Assembly: GCA_038232435.1 (NCBI GenBank)
Contig: JBBSHV010000059.1
Span: forward strand, 1 to 13,097
Origin: Fen-1247 sp038232435
Lineage (GTDB): Bacteria; Gemmatimonadota; Gemmatimonadetes; Gemmatimonadales; Gemmatimonadaceae
Length of the DNA: 13,097 nucleotides
Direction: 5' to 3'
The position numbers and the translations under genes were made by a program. The notes under the pieces are model-generated. The model worked only from the letters and a program-made list of their open reading frames with translations. It had not been told where the DNA came from and did not search any database. Shown in pieces: positions 1-7,013 of the stretch (the stretch's first letter is position 1; each line of letters opens with the position of its first letter).

Positions 1-129
1 CGCAACAGGTTCGAGAATGAGAGCATTGCCATGTCTCCGGATACGAACCTCGTCAGTGTCGAACCTGAATTCCTTGGGCAACCGGACAGCCTGGGATCGG
101 CCGGACCAGAATACTTTCGCGGTTTCCAT
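1..129 (-). CDS. vapB: VapB-type antitoxin, N-terminal part (runs off the left edge)
   Basis: The minus strand from the ATG at 129 reads 43 codons with no stop to the window edge. The product begins METAKVFWSGRSQ and continues AVRLPKEFRF, then DEVRIRRHGNALIL. This is the AbrB/MazE-like swapped-hairpin DNA-binding domain of VapB antitoxins; the GRSQAVRLPKEFRF stretch is the family signature. VapB neutralises a VapC PIN-domain RNase and represses its own operon. The toxin gene would lie downstream, outside the window, so the pair cannot be confirmed. A GGGGA element about 5 bases before the ATG supports the start. An inverted repeat at 152-172 just upstream is a likely autoregulatory site. The chosen ATG gives a normal VapB N-terminus, while the overlapping ATG a few bases upstream is in another frame. 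Confidence 0.85.
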   Translation of the reverse strand, partial: METAKVFWSGRSQAVRLPKEFRFDTDEVRIRRHGNALILEPVA

Positions 130-151
130 GCATTCCCCGAGTGATGAGTGA

Positions 152-172
152 GATATATTATTAAGATATATC
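152..172. promoter_or_regulatory. AT-rich inverted repeat in front of vapB (candidate operator/promoter)
   Basis: The arms gatatat (152-158) and atatatc (166-172) are exact reverse complements separated by 7 bases. The element lies 23 bases upstream of the vapB ATG and is the most AT-rich patch in its neighbourhood, so it could also hold a -10 element. VapB/AbrB-fold antitoxins bind palindromic sites in their own promoters, which makes this a natural operator candidate. The role is inferred from position and symmetry only. Confidence 0.5.
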
Positions 173-201
173 ACGTGCCTATGTGTGGCAAGCTCCTCGA
201 T

Positions 202-357
202 TCAGAGTTCACACTGGTGGGCGTGCTCGTGATCGTACTTGCGGATGCAGGTATCATGCACCACCTCGTGCAGATCCTCGTCACGATTGATGGCCGTCGC
301 GTTCTGCTGGCGCGAGCACCAGACTGCCCGAAGGCACCCGCCGACGTGTCCTGACAT
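202..357 (-). CDS. Possible small protein, 51 residues, rich in His, Asp, Glu and Cys
   Basis: An ATG at 357 opens 51 codons ending in TGA at 202. The product starts MSGHVGGCLRAVWCSRQQ and ends with a segment in which HDTC, YDHEHAHQ and CEL carry many possible metal ligands. A purine-rich TGGGA lies directly before the ATG. The amino-acid mix is more protein-like than the overlapping alternatives, but there is no family match I know, and an overlapping hydrophobic frame exists on the plus strand. It lies upstream of vapB on the same strand with a 72-base gap that contains the inverted repeat. It may be chance; I would not rely on it. Confidence 0.22.
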   Translation of the reverse strand: MSGHVGGCLRAVWCSRQQNATAINRDEDLHEVVHDTCIRKYDHEHAHQCEL

Positions 358-414
358 TCCCAGTAAACGCGCTCACAGCTCGAGCACTCGCACACGGGCG
401 CGGAGCGTCCCCTT

Positions 415-450
415 ACAGCAGAGCGCACAGCAGAGCGCACAGCAGAGCGA
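415..450. repeat. 12-bp tandem repeat, three units
   Basis: The unit acagcagagcgc occurs at 415-426 and 427-438 and, with one final-base change, at 439-450. Because 12 is a multiple of 3, it reads as a repeating 4-residue block in any frame. It lies in the gene-poor stretch between vapB and the NlpE-like gene. This looks like replication slippage; no function is visible. Confidence 0.85.
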
Positions 451-541
451 GAGTCACATCGCTCGCGCTCAACGCGCGGCTGGGCCATGCGACTCTACCG
501 GTCGCGCTTTGGTCCAGCGCAATCTGCATGTCGCGGTTGTG

Positions 542-1133
542 TCAAGGACGTGTGGTGGGACTCGCTGTCATGGAGTCTGATCTGAGACTGCCATCACCCA
601 CGCGCGTCAGTGTGTAGTTGAGCCCACTCTCGGGCTCGCGCATCTGATCGTCGAGCTGATGCAGCGCTTTGCCGCCGTCGATTACGAGGAAATTGCCCGA
701 GTGGTCGTTCGGACCGACATCGATCTGGTAAACAGTGGCATTGCGATCGCGCGCGCTGCCGCGCAACAGGAACCATTTCCCCGTCTCAACCAAATGTCGT
801 GTCGCTCGGTCTGCTTCCGAGATACGTCGATCGCAGCGTGAACGTCAACGGAGCGCCAGTCGCCGAGTCCGAGCGCAGCGTGAGATCAGTTCGAATGCCG
901 GAGCAACCGGCGCACGGGAGCACGCCAATCCATCGGCCGAGGACGTGCTCGGGAGATGGCGATGTTGGAGATAGCGACGTTGGCGGCGCCGCAGAAGCCG
1001 CAGCGCGCGCCGAGGATTGGGCGGCCAGAGTGTCTGATTGAGTGCCTGCCTGTCGCACATTCGGTGCGCGCTGACATGCGAGTACTGCTGTAGCAACGAG
1101 TATCAGGACTGCGGGCGAATGTAGTAGGCACAT
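542..1133 (-). pseudogene. NlpE-like copper-type lipoprotein, broken by a frameshift
   Basis: The first 115 codons (1133 down to about 786) encode a lipoprotein signal peptide with lipobox VLAC (Cys20), a Ser/Ala/Pro-rich linker to about residue 60, then an NlpE N-terminal domain: LGRWIGVLPCAGCSGI with the conserved CxxC (Cys74, Cys77), then DLTL and STYLG. The reading ends at DTTFG-stop. The next frame (793 down to 542) continues the same fold: VETGKW, then VYQID, then a Leu/Gly-rich stretch and NYTLTRV. Removing one G near 793-796 gives DTTF-VETGKW in one frame of about 197 codons. NlpE proteins are outer-membrane lipoproteins that respond to copper and surface stress. The break may be real decay or a sequencing error. 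No clear ribosome-binding site precedes the ATG, and the signal peptide lacks its usual basic start, so the true start could lie slightly upstream. Confidence 0.75.
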
Positions 1134-1194
1134 GCGACGGACTGTTGAGGACGGATGAGTGGACGCAGATAACGGATTGTTGTCGATGGAAGCA

Positions 1195-1974
1195 TCAGCG
1201 TTGCCGGGCGACAGTTTGATCGACCTCGTGCATCACGAGGAGAGTGTGAAAGGCAACCCTTCTCCCATCCTCCCAGGCGATGGGCTCGCCTTCCTTCGCC
1301 GCAGCATGTTCTTGGCGCTGGACCAAATCTGAGAGAGTCCCCCAGTAGTCCAGTAGTGCAGCGAGGAACGCGGCCTCGCGCGACCCAGTCTTGAGCGACC
1401 GGAAGACTGCATGCATCCGGGCGGCTGTCTTCGCCCGATCGCTCGGGACATCGACAATACCACGTTCCGTTACGAGTGCATCGGCATACTCCTGAAGCGC
1501 CTCGCGGCATAGATGACCGACTGTACTGAAGTGGGCTTCGGCATCCCCGACCCACAGCAGCTGCTCGGCGTCTTTCCATTTAGCATACGCCTTTGGATAG
1601 CGGCACCGGAACCGTTCCCCGTCGACAAACGACCTGACCTCCCGCTCGACCCGTTCAACCGGTTCGCCAGCTTGGCGCTGGAGCCATTCATAGTACTGGA
1701 AGGCTAACGGTGTCAGATCGACGTTACGGGAACTGCCGCCTGTGTAGGTCATCCGCACCAAACCTTCAGCCGCCAAGGCATCGAGATCACCCGGGTAAGC
1801 TCCCGGATGTTCCTTGGGAACTCCGGAGTGAGCCACAAACAGATTGCGTGACGTTGCCGAACCTTTGCACATGAACGGTTCCCGGCCATCCTTCGGCGTT
1901 CTCAGGTAGGCCTCGACGAACGTGCGCAGCAGCTCGCTCTGCTCCGGCTGGACATGAATGTTTTGCATGCTCAC
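1195..1974 (-). CDS. Uncharacterised 259-residue protein, winged-helix-like N-terminus and helical C-terminus
   Basis: This is a full-length, well-formed reading frame. Residues about 10-100 resemble a winged-helix fold: an N-terminal helix (EQSELLRTFVEAYL), a DLDALAAEGLVRM recognition-helix-like segment, a short beta hairpin and LTPLAFQYYEWLQ. Residues 125-259 are mostly helical with alternating charge: YPKAYAKWKDAEQLLW, then HFSTVGHLCREALQEYADALV, then LDYWGTLSDLVQRQEH, then EDGRRVAFHTLLVMHEVD. Arg238-x4-His243 fits the loose Rx4-6H pattern of HEPN RNases, but that pattern is weak evidence. I recall similar proteins of unknown function but no defined role. The start is either GTG at 1974 or ATG at 1968; neither has a convincing ribosome-binding site. 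The NlpE-like gene follows 61 bases downstream on the same strand, so they may be co-transcribed. Confidence 0.8.
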   Translation of the reverse strand: MSMQNIHVQPEQSELLRTFVEAYLRTPKDGREPFMCKGSATSRNLFVAHSGVPKEHPGAYPGDLDALAAEGLVRMTYTGGSSRNVDLTPLAFQYYEWLQRQAGEPVERVEREVRSFVDGERFRCRYPKAYAKWKDAEQLLWVGDAEAHFSTVGHLCREALQEYADALVTERGIVDVPSDRAKTAARMHAVFRSLKTGSREAAFLAALLDYWGTLSDLVQRQEHAAAKEGEPIAWEDGRRVAFHTLLVMHEVDQTVARQR

Positions 1975-2128
1975 CGGCGGAGGAGGAGCGCTGCCAGCGG
2001 TGCCCTATCACTCGGTCTACACAAGCGCGAGATCCAGTGCTGCATCTTGGCCTGATACCCAACTGCGTGACAAACCATCAATCGATCCTCACCATCTAAT
2101 AGTTCGCACCCAATAACCGAGGCCGAGC

Positions 2129-2401
2129 ATGACCAAGCAGCTGCGTGTCCTACAGTATTACACTGTCGCCAGCACCGTGCTGCTGGGCGTGGTGTCACTC
2201 GCCGCTTTCAGACGGCCCGGCGACAATCTACGACTTGACGAGCTGACGGTGCAGCGAATCAACGTCGTGGACTCGACGGGGCGGGTGCGGGTCACGCTGG
2301 CGGGGAGCTACCCTCCGCGCCGAGCTGAAGTAGCCGGGCTCCTGTTCGTCAACAACGATGGGGGTGAGGCAGGTGGGATTCCACGTACCGCGTGCTCATA
2401 G
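2129..2401 (+). pseudogene. Membrane-anchored protein of unknown function, 3' truncated
   Basis: The frame encodes 90 residues. Residues 8-27 form a hydrophobic N-terminal anchor (YYTVASTVLLGVVSLAAF), followed by a soluble part with LDELTVQRINVVDSTGRVRVTL and AGLLFVNNDGGEAGGI. This resembles a family of roughly 150-200-residue anchored proteins that I associate with Gemmatimonadota, where an NDEG-type motif is followed by much more sequence. Here the match stops at about residue 84 (near 2380) and a few unrelated residues lead to a TAG at 2399. The decayed regulator fragment begins just beyond, so a rearrangement has probably removed the 3' half. A GAGGCCGAGC stretch precedes the ATG. It is divergent from the 259-residue gene; the 154 bases between them hold no obvious element apart from an AT-rich part near 2085-2120 that could carry a promoter. 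Confidence 0.6.
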
Positions 2402-2461
2402 CGAAAGTCCCCACGGAACAGCTTTCGGCTCGGCGCGTCTTCGTTGGGCGCGACGCGAGCA

Positions 2462-2657
2462 AGGCGGCGCCGAGCGCGGCTAAGGCGGTCATATTCTCGC
2501 GGAGGATAAACGCGATGAGATCGTACGCCGTTTGCCCTGAGAACATTCGTTCGGCCGCCGTTACGCGCGAGGCAAGGACATCATCACCCAGCAGCTCGCG
2601 GGCAGCCCGCGGGCAGCCCGCGTGACGTAGATAGTCGCGTCAGTGGGGATGTGCGCG
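2462..2657. repeat. Long direct repeat, left copy
   Basis: These 196 bases match 12902-13097 with no gaps and four differences (positions 2502, 2505, 2520 and 2547), a constant offset of 10,440 bp. The match ends sharply at about 2460; on the right it may continue past the window edge in the partner copy. At all four differing sites this copy agrees with the related copy 2 at 6432-6620, so the right-hand copy carries the new changes. Confidence 0.95.
2601..2622. repeat. 11-bp tandem duplication that breaks the regulator frame
   Basis: The unit ggcagcccgcg occurs twice in tandem (2601-2611, 2612-2622). Copy 2 of the same domain has one such unit at the equivalent place (around 6557). The extra 11 bases shift the frame, which is why this copy cannot be translated through. 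The identical duplication sits at 13041-13062. Confidence 0.9.
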
Positions 2658-2921
2658 AGGTCGTCGCGTCCGACCACGAGCGGCCGGAGGTTCGTGGCAC
2701 CGGCGACTCCGCCGTAAACGGTCCCGAGCCTGTCGGCGAATCGCGGATCAGCCACCACGAAGTACACCGCCCCACGTGCCAGTAGCCGCGTGACTTCGGC
2801 CACGTAGTCGACTCGCAGCACGATCGTGATCCACGGTTTCTGGACGAGTCCGGCAAGCCGCTGGATATCGGCCGTGTGGAATGCTGTCGTTACGAGCAGG
2901 TCCGCACTCCGCAGCTCGGTT

Positions 2922-2939
2922 GGTACCTCTGGTACCTCT
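2922..2939. repeat. 9-bp tandem duplication, in frame, inside regulator copy 1
   Basis: The unit ggtacctct is present twice (2922-2930 and 2931-2939), giving EVPEVPTEL on the minus strand where copy 2 has EMPTEL. It lies outside the part of copy 3 visible in this window, so whether copy 3 shares it is unknown. Confidence 0.85.
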
Positions 2940-2998
2940 CCGTCGCCGACTTGCGCGAGATCGACCGAGATTGTGTCCAAGCCATAGTCGCGCCGGCT

Positions 2999-3613
2999 TG
3001 GATGGGCCGTTCGTCCGGACGCAGCCGGACGTGTGCTTTGGCGTGGGGATCTGTCCCACATGTGGGGACTCGCGGTGGCATCGCTGGTAGGGGAGGTGTT
3101 GTTCGTCGCGCTGAGTCGGCTACAGGCGGCTGGCGTGGTCGTGCTCGCGAGCATCGGCAGAGATGGGCCACATCACGCCAACCGACTCTCGTATGCTGCC
3201 CAGTTGGCGTGTAGACGACGGCAGCTAGCGCGGCTCGTGCGCTCTGCGGCGCACGGCTTCCGCACTCGGTTGCGGTGCGTTACCGCGGGTGCATCCGGCT
3301 GTAGGCGACTACCTCCACCGGATGGAGCCGATCTGCCCCACGAAAGCACGGAATCGTTCTACATTCACTGCGTCAATGCGCAGCACCGCGTGCTTCCCGA
3401 AGGGATTATCACGATTACGAGCGGGCTCATAAACTCGGCGCTTGTAGCACCGCGAGGTGTTTCGTGCGGCAGTCGCCGCGAGGCGAGTCGGCATTGCATG
3501 TCGTTCACGAAGTAGGGCGAGGAGTACGCGGGTCGCGTCATCCCTGGCGCTGTGACCTTGCGGGCGCACTCATCCCGCTCCCCGATCTCGTGTGTGGAGC
3601 GCTCGTGGGTGTC
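2999..3613. other. About 600 bp with no recognisable gene
   Basis: Open frames exist on both strands (for example 3033-3515 plus and 3309-3569 minus), but none has a product I recognise. The most protein-like segment is on the minus strand at about 3309-3420, reading DNPFGKHAVLRIDAV then ERFRAFVGQIGSIRW; it may be the tail of an unrelated decayed gene. A 12-bp perfect palindrome, cccacatgtggg, lies at 3055-3066. The stretch sits between two pseudogenes and is probably debris. Confidence 0.5.
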
Positions 3614-3983
3614 GGATTCAGCCTCCAGGAGCATATCCGCCTAGCTCGGCCTGCGGCCTACGGCCATCACACGCGCTCGGGGCACTTCAAACGATACGGT
3701 GGTCGCGCTGGATACTTTCTCCCGGACAACGTGTGCAGCACGCTGATCATTGCATTTAAGGGAGATCCGTTGGCACGACTTCGCGCGGACGCGACAGGAT
3801 GTCGCGCGCGCGATTGTGATGCACTATAGGCGCGCCGGCGACATCGTTGTTGGTCCCTGCAGCGGCTCGGGGACGACCGGACGTGAAGCGCTCAAGCTCT
3901 CGCGTGATGCGATCGCCATCGAACGCGAACCGCACTACGCTGCGATGACGCGCGCCGAAGTCGCAGCATACGGACGCGTGCTC
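3614..3983 (+). pseudogene. DNA methyltransferase remnant (N4/N6 type, phage-like), frameshifted
   Basis: One frame (3614 to about 3790) reads GFSLQEHIRLARPAAYG, then FKRYGG, then YFLPDNVCSTLIIAFKGDPLARLRAD. The next frame (about 3790-3983) reads RTRQDVARAIVMHYRRAGDIVVGPCSGSGTTGREAL and ends IEREPHYAAMTRAEVAAYGRVL. Joined, these give the C-terminal part of a site-specific DNA methyltransferase: the hydrophobic strand plus GSGTT is the SAM-binding motif I region, usually DPFxGSGTT (here GPCSGSGTT), and the final IERExxY is the acidic motif that follows it. The usual Asp of DPF is Gly here, which, with the frameshift near 3786-3795 and the missing N-terminal part with the catalytic (D/N)PPY motif, makes an active enzyme unlikely. 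Such solitary methylases are common in phages and plasmids. Confidence 0.68.
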
Positions 3984-4227
3984 GATCTCACAAATGGCCA
4001 GGGCAGCGTCGGCTACCTGCTCGGTGCAGAGCCCGCCGGAAATAGTGCAAGGGGTGGTACGACTCTTCTGTCCGCAAGATGTACCGGCGCGCGCGAGCCG
4101 AGGACCGCGGCCTCTCATACCGCTGTGCCTGCGAGATACGACGACTCCGTTTCTTTTCGAGCCACCGGCTGGACAATTTCGCCGAGTATCCTGCCACGGG
4201 CGGAATGCCCAAGCCCGCGCTCGGCCC

Positions 4228-4245
4228 GGCGCGCCGTTCCGCGCC
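4228..4245 (-). terminator. GC-rich hairpin just past selO (weak terminator candidate)
   Basis: ggcgcg (4228-4233) and cgcgcc (4240-4245) pair across a 6-base loop, with one more C-G pair outside. It starts 13 bases beyond the selO stop on the minus strand. No T-run follows, so it is at best an imperfect terminator. The rest of 3984-4258 holds nothing I recognise. Confidence 0.22.
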
Positions 4246-4258
4246 GCGGCCCCGTAGC

Positions 4259-5779
4259 CTATGTCCCGCAGAAGGTCCGGTGCACCCGCTCGTGCTCTGC
4301 TGGCGGGTCCGCGTAGTGCGCAAGGGCTGGTTGGGCGTCGAAGGGGTTCGACAGTAGCGTCACCAGCTCGTGGAACGGGGCGAAATTGCCCTCGTCGACG
4401 GCCGCTCGGATCACTTCTTCCACTCGGTGGTTGCGCGGTATGTAGGCCGGGTTCGTCGCCAGCTTAGTGGCCCGGCGCGTGTTAGCATCTGTCGGCTCCT
4501 GTTCGAGCCGCCGCTGCCAGCGGGATGCCCATTCGTCATAGGCGGAAGGGTCTGCGAACAGGCTCCGCACTCCCGAAGCGCTCTCCTCACCCGATGCCGC
4601 TTCGCTCAGGCGGCGGAAGGTGAGCGTGAAATCGGCACCATTCGTACTCATCGCCTGCAGCAGATCCCGCCCCAGCTCGGAATCGCCCTCACGTTCATTG
4701 AGCAGGCCGAGTTTCCGCCTCAGCCCCTCCTGATAGGCCTGTTCAAATACCGACTTGTATCCATCGAGGACTTCTTCCGCCTTCGCGATTGCGAGGTCCG
4801 CGCGGTCAGAGAGCAGCGGCAGCAGGGACTCCGCCAGACGTGTCAGGTTCCACTCGCCGATCGCCGGCTGCCGGGAGTACGCGTACCGTCCGCCGCGGTC
4901 GATCGAACTGAACACCGCTCCAGGGTCGTACGCATCCAAAAAGGCGCTGGGCCCGTAGTCGATCGTTTCCCCGGCGATCGACATGTTGTCCGTGTTCATC
5001 ACCCCGTGGATGAACCCGACCAGCATCCATCGGGCGATCAGCTCTGCCTGGGCCCGGACTACGGCACCGAGAAGCTCGCGGTACGGTTGCTCGGCGCTGG
5101 CCGCGTCCGGATAGTGTCGGGCTATGACGTAGTCGGCCAGCAATCGCACCCCTTCCACGTCGCCACGGTTCGCAAAGAACTGGAAGGTGCCCACCCGAAT
5201 GTGACTGGAGGCGACACGGGTCAGAATCGCACCCGGGAGCGGGCTTTCACGAAGCACCGCCTCCCCTGTGGCCACCGCTGCAAGCGCGCGGGTCGTGGGG
5301 ATACCCAGCGCGGCCATGGCCTCGCTGACCACATACTCGCGCAGGACCGGACCCAGAGGGGATCTTCCGTCGCCGCCGCGCGAGAAGGGCGTCCGGCCCG
5401 CGCCTTTGAGCTGAACATCACGCCGTACTCCGGCTTGGTCGACGACTTCGCCGAGAAGGATCGCGCGGCCGTCGCCGAGCTGCGGTACGACCATACCGAA
5501 CTGGTGCCCCGCGTACGCAGTCGCGATCGGCTCAGCCCCTTCAGGAATACGATTGCCCGCCAGCACCTTAACACCCTCCTCGCTGGCGAGCCAATCCGGA
5601 TCGACGCCGAGCTGGGTGGCCAGGGGCCCGTTCACCCGGATGAGCCGCGGGGCCCGCACCGGAGTGGGCGTGACATGCGCGAAGAATCGCTCGGGCAGCC
5701 GCGCGTACGTGTTGTCGAAAGGAAAACCAACCACTGTCAGGCCACTTCCACGCACTGCGGCGTCCATTGCGTTGCTCAT
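4259..5779 (-). CDS. selO: Protein adenylyltransferase SelO (YdiU/UPF0061 family)
   Basis: The 506-residue product has the full family length. SelO is a pseudokinase-fold enzyme that transfers AMP from ATP to Ser/Thr/Tyr of target proteins, linked in E. coli to redox stress. Visible motifs: GHQFG (91-95) and QLGDGRAILLGE (100-111) of the nucleotide site, QLKGAGRTPFSRGGDGR with the ATP-contacting Lys125, GVMNTDNMS with catalytic-loop Asp264, and IDYGP with metal-binding Asp274. The protein ends CGT, so its only cysteine (504) is antepenultimate, where eukaryotic SelO has selenocysteine. The activation-loop cysteine many bacterial relatives carry in DYGPCAF is Ser278 here. The start is firm: GGAGGAG lies 4 bases before the ATG. 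It lies directly downstream of the membrane-protein gene and is probably co-transcribed with it. Confidence 0.95.
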   Translation of the reverse strand: MSNAMDAAVRGSGLTVVGFPFDNTYARLPERFFAHVTPTPVRAPRLIRVNGPLATQLGVDPDWLASEEGVKVLAGNRIPEGAEPIATAYAGHQFGMVVPQLGDGRAILLGEVVDQAGVRRDVQLKGAGRTPFSRGGDGRSPLGPVLREYVVSEAMAALGIPTTRALAAVATGEAVLRESPLPGAILTRVASSHIRVGTFQFFANRGDVEGVRLLADYVIARHYPDAASAEQPYRELLGAVVRAQAELIARWMLVGFIHGVMNTDNMSIAGETIDYGPSAFLDAYDPGAVFSSIDRGGRYAYSRQPAIGEWNLTRLAESLLPLLSDRADLAIAKAEEVLDGYKSVFEQAYQEGLRRKLGLLNEREGDSELGRDLLQAMSTNGADFTLTFRRLSEAASGEESASGVRSLFADPSAYDEWASRWQRRLEQEPTDANTRRATKLATNPAYIPRNHRVEEVIRAAVDEGNFAPFHELVTLLSNPFDAQPALAHYADPPAEHERVHRTFCGT

Positions 5780-6281
5780 GCTCTCCTCCGTTTGTCAGTT
5801 GGCCGTACGCCAGTCCGAACACAACTCCGTAGAAGGCGTGCATGACGGCTGCCATCGCTTTCTCCTTCGGAGACTTCTTCATTGGCTCCACGCGGCCGCC
5901 AAGAGTGGCCGGGAGGATGTAGGAGCCGAGCGCGTAGAGCACGCTCCCGGTCACCAGTCCACCCTGGATCGGAGTGAGCCGGAGCTGCGGCAGGAGCGCG
6001 GCGTAAAGCCCTCCGACGGTGACGCTGTATGTCACGTGCATACTTAAGCCCCGCGCCACGTCGCCGGGTACGAAGCCGGGCGGTTGTGCCACCGCGGGAC
6101 CGAACACCAGAGAGGCCGACGCACGGGTGACCTTCCAGGGGTCCTTTCCCCGCAGCTTCATGATCCCCATCATCGTGGTGACAAAGACCGCCTCGGCCAC
6201 CAGGGACGCAGCAATCCCCGCAGCGTAGCGAGGGGATCGGCGAGGATTCTCCTGCGCGCGTTGGATCAAGGGGGTTCCCAT
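5568..6281 (-). CDS. Multi-pass membrane protein of unknown function
   Basis: The start ATG at 6281 is set by a strong AAGGAGT 4 bases upstream; the product begins MGTPLIQRAQ. Hydrophobic segments fall at about residues 19-42, 80-99, 107-126 and 143-162, with a weaker one near 54-67, so four or five membrane spans. A conserved-looking FGPAVAQPPGF loop sits between the first two. I do not recognise the family with certainty. The natural end is probably near residue 164 (GQLTN, about 5790): beyond it the frame runs 211 bases into selO as an Arg/Ala-rich tail typical of an out-of-frame reading, and a TGA lies one base out of frame exactly there. A one-base indel may have removed the stop. The frame is also open upstream into the GntR-like fragment, which I treat as coincidence, not fusion. 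Confidence 0.72.
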   Translation of the reverse strand: MGTPLIQRAQENPRRSPRYAAGIAASLVAEAVFVTTMMGIMKLRGKDPWKVTRASASLVFGPAVAQPPGFVPGDVARGLSMHVTYSVTVGGLYAALLPQLRLTPIQGGLVTGSVLYALGSYILPATLGGRVEPMKKSPKEKAMAAVMHAFYGVVFGLAYGQLTNGGEHEQRNGRRSAWKWPDSGWFSFRQHVRAAARAILRACHAHSGAGPAAHPGERAPGHPARRRSGLARQRGGC

Positions 6282-7010
6282 ACTCACTCCTTGCATATTG
6301 TATGTGGCCGCGAGCGCGCCCTTGCCAGACATCCCATCACGCCGGGCCAAATTCGCCACCTGCGGGTAGTCGGTCAGGTCCGTGGGCATATCGTCGGTGC
6401 TCAAAGCTGCTCGTGATTCTGGGTTCCGCTCCGCGGCCAGAGCGGCCATGTTCTCGCGGAGGACGAACGCAACCAGATCGTACGCCGTCTGCCGGGAAAA
6501 CATTCGCTCCGCCACCACAACGCGCGAGGCAAGCGTGTCGCTGCCCAGAAGATCGCGGGCAGCCCGAGTGACGTATGTCGCCGCGTCAGCGGGAATGTGC
6601 GCGAGGTCGTCGCGTCCGACCACCAACGGTCGGAGGTTGGTGGCACCGGCCACATCGCGGTAGATGGCCCGGAGCTTGTCCGCGAAGCGCGCGTCCGCGA
6701 CTACGAAGTACACCGGCCCCAGCGCCAACAATCTCGTGACTTCGGCCACGTAGTCGACGCGCAGCACGATCGTGATCCAGGGCTTCTGGATACGGCTGGC
6801 GAGCCGCTTAGCGTCGGCCGTGTGAAACGGTGTCGTGACCAACAGGTCCGCACTCCGCAACTCCGTGGGCATCTCTCCATAAGCTACACGGGCGAGGTCG
6901 ACCGAGATCGTTTCGAAGCCATAGTCGCGCCGGAGTTCTGCGCAGATCGACTGCAGCTGATCCGTATTGCATTCGATGCATGCCGCGCGAAGGCGTAGCG
7001 TCTCGAGACA
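6282..7010 (-). pseudogene. GntR-type regulator effector domain, copy 2, missing its DNA-binding half
   Basis: From about 7010 the minus strand reads AACIECNTDQLQSICAEL, RRDYGFETISVDLARV, TELRSADLLVTTPFHTAD, QKPWITIVLRVDYVAEVTR, GPVYFVVADARFADKL, NLRPLVVGRDDLAHIP and FSRQTAYDLVAFVLRENM. The effector domain is uninterrupted over some 190 residues, the best preserved of the three copies. The winged-helix N-terminus of GntR regulators is absent: upstream of 7010 the DNA is instead the 3' end of a plus-strand PQQ dehydrogenase. Recognisable domain sequence ends near 6432. The frame then stays open through about 50 unremarkable residues straight into the downstream membrane-protein gene, with no stop of its own. 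It may still be translated from a chance start, but could not bind DNA in the usual way. Confidence 0.7.
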
Positions 7011-7013
7011 GCG

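Larger units (their letters stand above)
130..541. other. 412-bp stretch without a confident gene
   Basis: It holds the inverted repeat at 152-172, a possible 51-residue small ORF at 202-357 (minus) and a 12-bp tandem repeat at 415-450. Longer open frames exist on both strands (for example 171-488 minus and 239-580 plus), but they are low-complexity Arg/Ser-rich products typical of shadows in GC-rich DNA. I recognise no protein family here. Confidence 0.5.
2462..2998 (-). pseudogene. GntR-type regulator effector domain, copy 1, decayed
   Basis: Reading down the minus strand from about 2998: RRDYGLDTISVDLAQV, TELRSADLLVTTAFHTAD, QKPWITIVLRVDYVAEVTR, GAVYFVVADPRFADRL and NLRPLVVGRDDLAHIP. Copy 2 at 6282-7010 matches this almost residue for residue. 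I recognise this as the ligand-binding half of a GntR-family repressor subgroup; no helix-turn-helix part is present. The frame is destroyed at 2601-2622, where ggcagcccgcg is duplicated, and resumes in another frame as MFSGQTAYDLIAFILRENMTALAA. An extra in-frame 9-bp duplication (2922-2939) adds three residues. Homology to copy 2 stops abruptly at about 2997, right after the codons for RRDYG. It cannot make a functional repressor. The family name is from memory of similar proteins. Confidence 0.75.

Noticed and set aside
542..793. An independent 83-residue gene downstream of the lipoprotein
   Set aside because: Its sequence continues the NlpE fold directly after the break in the upstream frame, so both are one frameshifted gene.
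3055..3066. 12-bp perfect palindrome cccacatgtggg as an operator
   Set aside because: No credible gene start lies nearby and palindromes of this length occur by chance in GC-rich DNA of this size.
4370..5845. A 491-codon plus-strand open frame antisense to selO
   Set aside because: The selO reading has all family motifs and a strong ribosome-binding site. The antisense product is Arg/His-rich with no recognisable domain, a common shadow in GC-rich genes.
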